In this document: positions 1 to 6,615 of the stretch, piece after piece
Layout of the letters: each line of letters starts with the position of its first letter
Position numbering within the stretch: position 1 is the first letter of the stretch
Program-made: the position numbers and the translations under genes
Notes under the pieces: model-generated
What the model saw: the letters and a program-made list of their open reading frames with translations, nothing else
Told to the model about the DNA's origin: nothing
Database searches by the model: none
DNA from: a bacterium
Lineage (GTDB): Bacteria > Chloroflexota > Limnocylindria > Limnocylindrales > Limnocylindraceae
Assembly: GCA_009919365.1 (NCBI GenBank)
Contig: RGBZ01000046.1
Span: 1-6,615 of the forward strand
Length of the DNA stretch: 6,615 nucleotides
Reading direction: 5' to 3'

Positions 1-9
1 CCTGCAACG

Positions 10-26
10 GCGACGCTCAGCGTCGC
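10..26 (+). other. Short perfect hairpin in the fpr leader
   Basis: A 7-bp perfect inverted repeat (GCGACGC, 10-16; GCGTCGC, 20-26) flanks a 3-nt TCA loop. It ends 10 nt before the Shine-Dalgarno of the reductase gene. No T-run follows (the next bases are GCCAACCG), so it does not look like an intrinsic terminator. It could be a leader structure or simply part of an upstream gene: one frame stays open from the window edge to a TGA at 35-37. In GC-rich DNA a hairpin of this size can arise by chance. Confidence 0.35.
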
Positions 27-35
27 GCCAACCGT

Positions 36-42
36 GAGGAGG
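36..42 (+). promoter_or_regulatory. Ribosome binding site of fpr
   Basis: GAGGAGG is a near-perfect Shine-Dalgarno four bases before the ATG at 47. The spacing is slightly short, but the match is strong and it fixes the fpr start. It overlaps the TGA at 35-37 that may end a gene lying to the left of the window. Confidence 0.75.
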
Positions 43-46
43 CCCA

Positions 47-862
47 ATGGCAGAGACGGCACCTACCCCCGCCTCGTTCGACATCCTCGCGGATGACCCT
101 GCCTATAACGCCACCCTCGCCGCACGCATCGACGATACCGACACGCTCGCCCGCGTCTGGATCAAGCCGGACGGCACGCCAACTCCGTTCGAGCCCGGCC
201 AGTACGTGACGATCGGCGTGAAGGTGGGCGAGAAGTTCGTGCAGCGCCCCTACTCCGTCGCCTCTTCGGCGCGCGCGCTCGATGGCGGCTATGAGCTCTA
301 CCTCCGGCTCGTCCGTGGCGGTGCGTTTACGCCGCTCGTCTTCTCGCTCCCTGTCGGCCATCGACTGCGCGTGCTCGCCCCAAAGGGGAAGTTCACCATG
401 GAGCCCGACGATACACGTGTGCAGATCTACGTCTCATCGGGTACCGGGATCGCGCCGTTCGTCAGCATGGCGCGCACCCTCGCCGACGACGGCGCACCAC
501 GCCGCGCGATCTATCTCAACGGCGTTAGTTATGTCAGCGACATCGGCTACCGCGATTTGATTGAGGGATGGGAGAAGAGTGGCACATATCCGGCGACCTA
601 CGTTCCAACCGTCTCACGACCGTCTGATCCGCTCAATGCTGACTGGACGGGCCGCACCGGACGAGTCGAGAGCATCATCCAGTCCGCACTGCGTGATCTC
701 GGCGTCAACGCAATTGAGGCGATCGCCTACCTCTGCGGCAATCCGGAGATGATCGTCGCGGCGGAACGCGAACTCGCGGCGTATGGCCTACCTGAGGGGG
801 CGATCCACAAGGAGCTTTATTGGCCAGCCGGCAAGCAGCCGACCGGAGCGACTGAAGCCTAG
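47..862 (+). CDS. fpr: Ferredoxin-NADP+ reductase (FNR family, FAD-binding)
   Basis: This is a complete 271-residue flavoprotein of the ferredoxin-NADP+ reductase family (probable EC 1.18.1.2). Such cytosolic enzymes pass electrons between NADP(H) and ferredoxin or flavodoxin. The N-terminal FAD-binding barrel carries RPYSVAS (residues 67-73), the family RxYS flavin motif. The NADP-binding half carries GTGIAPFVSM (132-141), a GRTGRV stretch (202-207) and CGNPEM (230-235). The C-terminal KELYWPAG (255-262) has an aromatic residue near the end, where bacterial Fpr proteins stack on the flavin. No signal peptide, membrane segment or 2Fe-2S cysteine set is visible, so it is a stand-alone reductase rather than a fused oxygenase reductase. 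The ATG follows a strong Shine-Dalgarno. The gene converges on glyS and overlaps its stop. The family is secure, but the electron partner cannot be read from the sequence. Confidence 0.88.
   Translation: MAETAPTPASFDILADDPAYNATLAARIDDTDTLARVWIKPDGTPTPFEPGQYVTIGVKVGEKFVQRPYSVASSARALDGGYELYLRLVRGGAFTPLVFSLPVGHRLRVLAPKGKFTMEPDDTRVQIYVSSGTGIAPFVSMARTLADDGAPRRAIYLNGVSYVSDIGYRDLIEGWEKSGTYPATYVPTVSRPSDPLNADWTGRTGRVESIIQSALRDLGVNAIEAIAYLCGNPEMIVAAERELAAYGLPEGAIHKELYWPAGKQPTGATEA
859..862. other. Shared CTAG holding both convergent stop codons
   Basis: The palindrome CTAG contains the fpr TAG on the + strand (860-862) and the glyS TAG on the - strand (859-861). The two convergent genes therefore overlap by four bases and have no spacer. 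No hairpin plus T-run terminator is visible at the junction, so any transcription stop must lie inside the opposite gene or depend on Rho. Confidence 0.85.
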
Positions 863-2292
863 GGGCGCGCGGCGCGCAACTTCGCGAGGAAGAACTCTTC
901 TAGCCGATCAGCGCTGACGCGTTCCTGCTCCATCGTGTCGCGATCGCGCACGGTCACAGCGTTATCGTCCATTGAGTCAACATCAACGCAGATGCACCAC
1001 GGCGTGCCGATCTCATCCTGTCGGCGGTAGAGCTTGCCGATTGCGGCGGTGTCGTCGTAGACGGCGGTGAACTCTCGCGAGAGGCCGTCACGAATGCGGT
1101 GCGCCATCTCCACAAGGTCGTCGCGCTTCTTGAGCAGCGGCAGCACCGCCACCTTGTACGGCGCCAGCTCTGGGTGCAGCGAGAGGACGACGCGCTTCTC
1201 ATCGCGCACCACCTCTTCACGGTAGGCGTCGATGAGGAAGGTGAAGGCGGCGCGATCGGCACCGGCGGCGGCCTCAACCACCCATGGAGTGAATGAGGTC
1301 TCGGTCGCAGGGTCAAAGTAGTCGAGGCTCTCGCCGCTCTCAGCAGCGTGGCGCGAAAGGTCGAAGTCGCCACGATTGTGGATCCCCTCGAGCTCCTTCC
1401 AGCCGAATGGGAAGCGGTACTCGACGTCGATGGCGCGCTTGGCGTAGTGGGCCAACTCGTCGGAGGCATGTTCACGCATGCGCAGTCGCTCAGGTGAAAC
1501 GCCGTACGACTTGTACCACTCGAGTCGGCGTGGCAACCACTCCTCGAAGGCAGCGGTGGCGGCCTCATCAGGTCGCACGAACATCTGCAGCTCCATCTGC
1601 TCAAACTCGCGCATGCGGAAGACGAAGTTTCCTGGGCTGATCTCGTTGCGGAACGACTTGCCGATCTGGGCGATACCGAACGGGATCTTCTTGCGCGACG
1701 AATCGCGCACGTTCTTGTGCTGCACGTAGGCGCCTTGCGCCGTCTCGGGGCGAAGGTAGATCACTGAGGCATCCTCTTCAACCGGGCCCATGAAGGTCTT
1801 AAACATCAGGTTGAAACGGCGCGGCGCCGTGAGCGCCCCTTCGCAATCCGGGCACTTCAAGCCCATCTTGGCAACGATCTCAGCATCGGCAAGCTGCGTG
1901 GTGGTGAGATCGCCCGTACCTGGGAGCTCGTCGAGTCGGTAGCGTCGCTTGCAGGCGGTGCACTCAACGAGCGGATCGCTGAACGAGCCGACGTGGCCGG
2001 AAGTCTTCCAGACCTGCGGGTGCATCAAGATGCCGGCGTCAAGTCCGACTACTTCGTGACGCTGCTGCACCACGCTGCGCCACCAGGCGCGCTTCACATT
2101 GTTCTTCAGTTCTACGCCAAGGGGGCCGTAATCCCACACCGCGTTGATGCCGCCGTAGATTTCGGAGCTGGGGTAGACAAAGCCGCGGCGCTTCGCCAGC
2201 GAGACGATGGTGTCGAGCTCGGCGACCGCTGGGGTCGCGTCAGCCGCTGGGGTTCCAGCCAGGGTCTTCGAGGAGTCGGCGTTGATGCTCAT
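859..2292 (-). CDS. glyS: Glycyl-tRNA synthetase, homodimeric class II type
   Basis: The product ligates glycine to tRNA(Gly) in the cytosol (EC 6.1.1.14). At 477 residues it is the single-chain dimer type, not the two-gene alpha/beta type. The conserved region starts near residue 26 (LDTIVSLAKRRGFVYPSSEIYGG-like start). Paired cysteines at 111/114 and 147/150 look like the zinc-binding insertion. RPETAQG (181-187) and FRNE (214-217) form the active-site motif 2 region, and AGADR (343-347) matches motif 3. The anticodon-binding domain fills about 370-477 and includes GTPW and TVRDRDTMEQ. I chose the ATG at 2290-2292. A GGGTAGG 10 nt upstream is a weak Shine-Dalgarno, and an earlier in-frame GTG at 2377-2379 would add 29 residues that overlap the FmdB-like gene. 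The 25-residue Ala/Thr-rich leader before the conserved start is not diagnostic. It is the last gene of the - strand run, 19 nt after the FmdB-like fragment. Confidence 0.95.
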   Translation of the reverse strand: MSINADSSKTLAGTPAADATPAVAELDTIVSLAKRRGFVYPSSEIYGGINAVWDYGPLGVELKNNVKRAWWRSVVQQRHEVVGLDAGILMHPQVWKTSGHVGSFSDPLVECTACKRRYRLDELPGTGDLTTTQLADAEIVAKMGLKCPDCEGALTAPRRFNLMFKTFMGPVEEDASVIYLRPETAQGAYVQHKNVRDSSRKKIPFGIAQIGKSFRNEISPGNFVFRMREFEQMELQMFVRPDEAATAAFEEWLPRRLEWYKSYGVSPERLRMREHASDELAHYAKRAIDVEYRFPFGWKELEGIHNRGDFDLSRHAAESGESLDYFDPATETSFTPWVVEAAAGADRAAFTFLIDAYREEVVRDEKRVVLSLHPELAPYKVAVLPLLKKRDDLVEMAHRIRDGLSREFTAVYDDTAAIGKLYRRQDEIGTPWCICVDVDSMDDNAVTVRDRDTMEQERVSADRLEEFFLAKLRAARP

Positions 2293-2311
2293 TCCGAGGA
2301 AGCCTACCCGA

Positions 2312-2413
2312 TCAGCGAGTTCGCTTACTTCGCGTCGCCCTTTGGCGCTGGGGCCCGTGCAGCACCTCAATGGTGGCACCGCACTTGGTGCAAAGGTAGT
2401 CGTAGAAGGGCAT
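2312..2413 (-). pseudogene. Truncated FmdB-type zinc-ribbon protein (33 codons)
   Basis: The small frame begins MPFYDYLCTKCG and continues ATIEVLHG, the classic start of FmdB/CxxC_CxxC_SSSS regulatory-type zinc ribbons (MPxYxYxCxxCGxxxEV). These proteins normally run about 60-110 residues and have a second CPxCG pair that completes the metal site. Here the similarity stops after HGP. The tail is basic (QRQRATRSKRTR) and ends at TGA (2312-2314), and no frame nearby holds a second CxxC. The start is well supported: its ATG overlaps the valS TAA as TAATG, and GAGG lies six bases upstream. Another frame over the tail reads APAPKGDAK then TAA (2325-2327), which resembles the Ala/Pro/Lys tails of FmdB proteins. 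I infer an out-of-frame internal deletion. The family's function is poorly known. Confidence 0.7.
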
Positions 2414-3855
2414 TACGAACCTCGCTCCAGGCGCGCGATCTCGTCACGGAGTTCGGCAACGCGGCGCTCTGCGCCGGCGACCACGGCGGCAGGAGCCTTT
2501 CCTGTGAATGACGGGTCAGCGAGGCGCGCCTCTGCGGCGGCGAGCTGCGCCTGTGCCGCGGCGAGATCCTTCTCGCGTCGCGCGCGATCGGCATCCAGTG
2601 TGGCGGCGTCGGCCTGTGGCGGCACCAGTCGCGCAGTAAGTGTGCCCGCCACAACGAGGAGACCCTCACCCTCGGTTGGGAGTGCGGCCTGAATGGTGAG
2701 CGGTCGCACGCGCGCCAGGCGCTCAATCGCCGAGCGCAAACTCTCACCAGATGCCGCTAGTGCTGGTGGCGCCGCGACGATCAGTGGAATCCACGCGCCC
2801 GCGGGCAGTTTTGCGGTGGTGCGCGCCGCGCGCACTTCGCGCACAAGATCGAGCCACTGATCAATGCTGCTCGCGGCGCTGCTTGCCGCCGCATGTCGCG
2901 CTGGCCACGCCGCGGTTGCCAAGAGGCTCGGGTCGTCGGCTCGCCGCGGCAGTGCCTCCCAGATCCCCTCAGTAATGAATGGAGCGATTGGGTGGAGCAG
3001 GCGCAAGAGATCATCAAGCGCAGCAACAAGCGTCCACCAGACGGCGGTGCGTTCGCTTGGTGGTCGCGTCTCATCGGCGAGTGTGACTTTGGCGATCTCG
3101 ATTGCCTGGTCGCAATACTCCGCCCAGATCGCATCGTAGATGCGCTGCGACGCTTCCGAGAAGCCGTACTGGCCAAGCGCGCGATCAACATCATCAACGG
3201 CGGTGCTGAGACGTGTTGCCATCCAGGTGCCGAACTCCCCTGCCGCTGCATGCGCATCGGCAGCTGAGGGTCGCTCGCCAGTTGCCTCAGCCGGTCGCGC
3301 GCCAAGCACGTAGCGCGCGGCATTCCAGAGCTTGTTCATGAAGTTGCGCGCGTTCTCGAGCTTCTCTGGCGAGAGGCGCTGGTCGGCGCCAGGTGCGGTG
3401 CCCGAGACGAGTGCGAATCGCAGCGCGTCGGCGCCGATCTCATCGATCACGGAGAGTGGGTCGACAACGTTCCCCTTCGTCTTGGACATCTTCTGTCCCT
3501 CTGGGTCGCGCACCATGCCATGAAGGTAGATGGTCTCAAATGGCGGTGTGCCCATCAGTTCAATGCCGAGCATCATCATGCGCGCAACCCAGAAGAAGAG
3601 GATGTCATGGCCAGTCTCCATCACCTGCGACGGGTAGTAGCGCGCGAGGTCTGGCGTCTTGTCGGGCCAGCCGAGGGTGCTGAATGGCCAGAGGCCGCTA
3701 CTGAACCAAGTGTCGAAGATGTCGCTCTCCTGCTGCAGCGTGTTCGCCTCCGCACCGCAGGTGCCGCAACCCGCTGGACCCTCTTCGCGATCGGTCACGG
3801 TGATGTGGCCATCGGCGCAGTACCAGGCAGGAATACGGTGCCCCCACCAAAGCTG
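2413..3855 (-). pseudogene. valS: valS 3' fragment: KMSKS motif, anticodon domain, coiled coil
   Basis: Similarity starts at QLWWGHRIPAWYC (codon 3853-3855). The frame is open only from 3864, with a TGA just upstream at 3865-3867. An in-frame GTG at 3796-3798 could start a 461-residue product but lies inside conserved sequence, so it is unlikely to be a natural start. A CGTC pair follows, then DTWFSSGLWPFSTLGWP. KMSKTKGN (103-110 counted from that GTG) is the KMSKS loop. The alpha-helical anticodon-binding domain includes ENARNFMNKLWNAARY and LHPIAPFITEGIWEALP. The Ala/Glu/Arg-rich C-terminal region (about 395-461) is the tRNA-contacting coiled coil typical of ValRS. It ends at TAA (2413-2415), overlapping the next ATG by one base. 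Confidence 0.87.
2420..2423 (-). promoter_or_regulatory. Shine-Dalgarno of the FmdB-like gene, inside the end of valS
   Basis: GAGG lies six bases before the ATG at 2411-2413 and within the last codons of valS (a GGAGCGAGG context). Together with the TAATG stop/start overlap it supports a real, coupled translation start for the small zinc-ribbon gene. Confidence 0.6.
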
Positions 3856-4960
3856 TCGCGTGGCTCAAGGATGTCGTTGCTGCGCTGGCAGCGCGCCGGG
3901 TTCGCCGTATGTGGCTTGACCGAAACGAGAAGGCCGAGCTCTTCTAGCGCGGTGACGATCGCCTTGCGCGCCTTGAAGCGATCCAGCCCGGCGAATGGCG
4001 CTGGGGCATCGGCAACGATGCGCGCCGACTCATCGAGGACGGTCGGCGCGGGCAGGTTGTGGCGCAGTCCCACTTCGCGATCGTTCGGATCATGCGCCGG
4101 AGTGACCTTCACCGCGCCAGTGCCGAAGCTCATCTCGACAAACGCATCGGCAACCACGGGAACGGCGCGGCTCACGAACGGCACCATCACGCGCTTTCCA
4201 ACGAGTGCGGCGTAGCGCGGATCGTCGGGGTGCACGGCCACGCCGGTGTCGCCGAGGAGCGTCTCCGGTCGGGTTGTTGCCACAACAACGCCACTGTTGG
4301 CGTCGCCCCCTTCTAGCGGGTAGCGGATCTCCCAGATGCTCCCCTGCTCTTCGGTCGCAACCGACTCAAGGTCAGAGACGCTCGTCTTGCAGCCTGGGCA
4401 CCAGTTAACGAGCGCCTCGCCGCGATAGGCGAGGCCGCGCTCGTAGAGGGTTGCGAAGGCGGTGCGCACGGCGCGGCTCGAGACATCGTCCATGGTGAAG
4501 CGGGTGCGGCTCCAGTCGGCCGATGCGCCGAGGCGCTGGAACTGGCCAAGGATGGTGTTCCGCGTCTCGTCCATGAAGCGGTGCATGCGCTCGAGGTAGC
4601 GCTCACGACCCAAATCGGCGCGGCTACTCCCCTCGCTCTGCACGATGCGATCCAGCACGAACTGGGCAGCGATCGAGGCGTGATCCACACCGGGGAGCCA
4701 GAGTGCGGCCCGACCCTGCATGCGCGCGCGTCGGACCATCAGATCTTCGAGCGTCACAAAGAGCGCGTGGCCTACATGTAGGCCACCGGTGACATTCGGC
4801 GGCGGCATGATGATCGTGAAGGGTGGGAGTGACTCGCGACCTTCGGCATCACGTGTCTCGCGTCCGTCGGGGCTGCCGTAATCGGTTGCCGCCCATCGAG
4901 CTGCAACGCTGCGCTCTACCTCAGCGGCGCTATAGGAGGGGCCGAGTTCGCGCGCCGCCG

Positions 4961-4964
<4 letters not shown>
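3795..4964 (-). pseudogene. valS: valS 5' fragment: HIGH motif and editing domain
   Basis: This open fragment of 389 codons holds the first part of ValRS. PPPNVTGGLHVGHAL (about 55-69) contains HVGH, the class I HIGH-type ATP-binding motif. The Rossmann core continues through LGRERYLERM and the DWSR…FTMD region. The stretch WCPGCKTSVSDLE leads into the CP1 editing domain, where VATTRPETLLGDTGVAVHP is the hallmark TTRPET motif for proofreading mischarged threonine. Similarity runs to residue 369 (…ILEPR). The last 20 residues, DSFGGGT… to ATSP, are out-of-frame readthrough of the downstream catalytic region and end at TGA (3795-3797). On its own it lacks the KMSKS half of the active site and the anticodon domain, so it cannot charge tRNA. 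Confidence 0.88.
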
Positions 4965-6319
<1,355 letters not shown>

Positions 6320-6327
6320 GCGGCGCG

Positions 6328-6333
6328 CCTCAC
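6328..6333 (-). promoter_or_regulatory. Partial Shine-Dalgarno of clpX overlapping the clpP stop
   Basis: GTGAGG spans the clpP TGA and ends 8 nt before the clpX ATG. It gives a usable ribosome site and suggests coupled translation of the two protease subunits. The match to the consensus is moderate. Confidence 0.5.
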
Positions 6334-6615
6334 TTCCCCTTTGGCGGGACGATGGCAGGAAGTTTGTACACCTCGTCGATGATGCCGTACTCCACCGCCT
6401 GCTCTGGCGAGAGGAAGAGATCGCGATCCGTATCCTTCACGACCTTCTCCATCGGCTGGCCCGTGTGGGCGGCGAGGATCTCTTGCGTTGTTCGCACGAG
6501 TTGCTCCATCTCCTTGACCTGAATGAAGACGTCGGGCGTGTTGCCGCGGAATCCGCCAGAGCCCTGGTGAATCATGATGCGGCTGTGCGGCAGGGCGAAG
6601 CGTCGGCCTGGGGCA
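6330..6615 (-). CDS. clpP: ATP-dependent Clp protease proteolytic subunit ClpP (C-terminal part)
   Basis: The frame is open from the window edge, reading [18 protein letters not shown] and onward, to a TGA at 6330-6332, so the 5' part of the gene is outside the window. About 95 residues are visible. ClpP is the self-compartmentalised serine peptidase that forms a double heptameric barrel and degrades chains delivered by ClpX. MIHQ carries the catalytic histidine. [20 protein letters not shown] carries the catalytic aspartate (RDLF) and the conserved handle region. The nucleophile serine lies upstream, beyond the edge. The C-terminus [12 protein letters not shown] is a normal length. The internal ATG at 6573-6575 sits inside the conserved core and is not the start. 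The clpP-clpX pairing is the common bacterial arrangement. Confidence 0.95.
   Translation of the reverse strand, partial: APGRRFALPHSRIMIHQGSGGFRGNTPDVFIQVKEMEQLVRTTQEILAAHTGQPMEKVVKDTDRDLFLSPEQAVEYGIIDEVYKLPAIVPPKGK

Noticed and set aside
10..34. Hairpin as a Rho-independent terminator of an upstream gene
   Set aside because: No T-run follows the stem, and the next bases are GC-rich and lead straight into the fpr ribosome site.
2293..2379. Longer glyS start at the GTG 2377-2379
   Set aside because: The extra 29 residues are unlike GlyRS N-termini and overlap the FmdB-like frame. The ATG at 2290-2292 has a better-placed, though weak, ribosome site and already leaves a leader before the conserved start.
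1993..2511. + strand open frame (172 codons) across the glyS/FmdB-like/valS junctions
   Set aside because: It is antisense to three supported genes, has no family features and has no convincing ribosome site. Its openness reflects codon bias on the other strand.
3795..3860. Programmed frameshift or naturally split ValRS
   Set aside because: A frameshift would not restore the roughly 50 missing residues of the catalytic/CP core. No slippery heptamer with a downstream structure is evident at the join. A natural split would not be expected to lose conserved sequence.
3520..4215. Long + strand open frame (231 codons) opposite valS
   Set aside because: It has no recognisable domain, is rich in Ser/Arg/Thr as expected of the complement of GC-rich codons, and lies fully opposite a clear ValRS reading. 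It also crosses the deletion point, so it is a shadow.
6330..6575. A short stand-alone gene starting at the ATG 6573-6575
   Set aside because: The frame continues upstream to the window edge with conserved ClpP sequence (FALPHSRI before MIHQ), so this ATG is internal to a cut-off clpP.

Overview
The window is GC-rich bacterial chromosomal DNA, packed with housekeeping genes and almost free of intergenic space. The homodimeric (bacterial/eukaryotic-type) glycyl-tRNA synthetase, the frequent GTG starts, the FmdB-type zinc-ribbon start and the clpP-clpX-valS order suggest a free-living, high-GC lineage. Chloroflexota (Limnocylindria-like) or a neighbouring phylum is my best guess. That is an inference from gene style, not a phylogenetic result.

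Layout. On the + strand, a complete ferredoxin-NADP+ reductase (fpr, 47-862) follows a short leader with a hairpin and a good Shine-Dalgarno. Everything else is on the - strand and reads right to left as one tight run: clpP (3' part only, cut by the window edge), clpX, valS (broken), a 33-codon remnant of an FmdB-type zinc-ribbon gene, and glyS. The junctions are 10 nt (clpP/clpX), a 4-nt GTGA overlap (clpX/valS), a 1-nt TAATG overlap (valS/fmdB-like) and 19 nt (fmdB-like/glyS). This looks like one translationally coupled operon. glyS and fpr converge and share a 4-nt CTAG that holds both stop codons, so no terminator fits between them. No stretch over 300 bases lacks a gene.

Function. ClpP and ClpX form the ATP-dependent ClpXP protease. 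ValRS and GlyRS charge tRNA(Val) and tRNA(Gly). Fpr moves electrons between NADPH and ferredoxin or flavodoxin. All are core functions.

What is unusual. valS carries an out-of-frame internal deletion. The end of the editing-domain region (…ILEPR) is joined directly to the second half of the catalytic domain (QLWWGHRIP…), in a different frame, with about 50 residues missing. The neighbouring FmdB-like gene has also lost its second CxxC half and ends early. Another frame in the same spot holds a plausible FmdB-style tail (APAPKGDAK-stop), which suggests a second out-of-frame deletion about 1.5 kb from the first. Two such lesions in one housekeeping operon point to assembly or consensus errors, or to real gene decay backed by a second valS elsewhere. 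I see no mobile element, CRISPR array, RNA gene or new system in the window.
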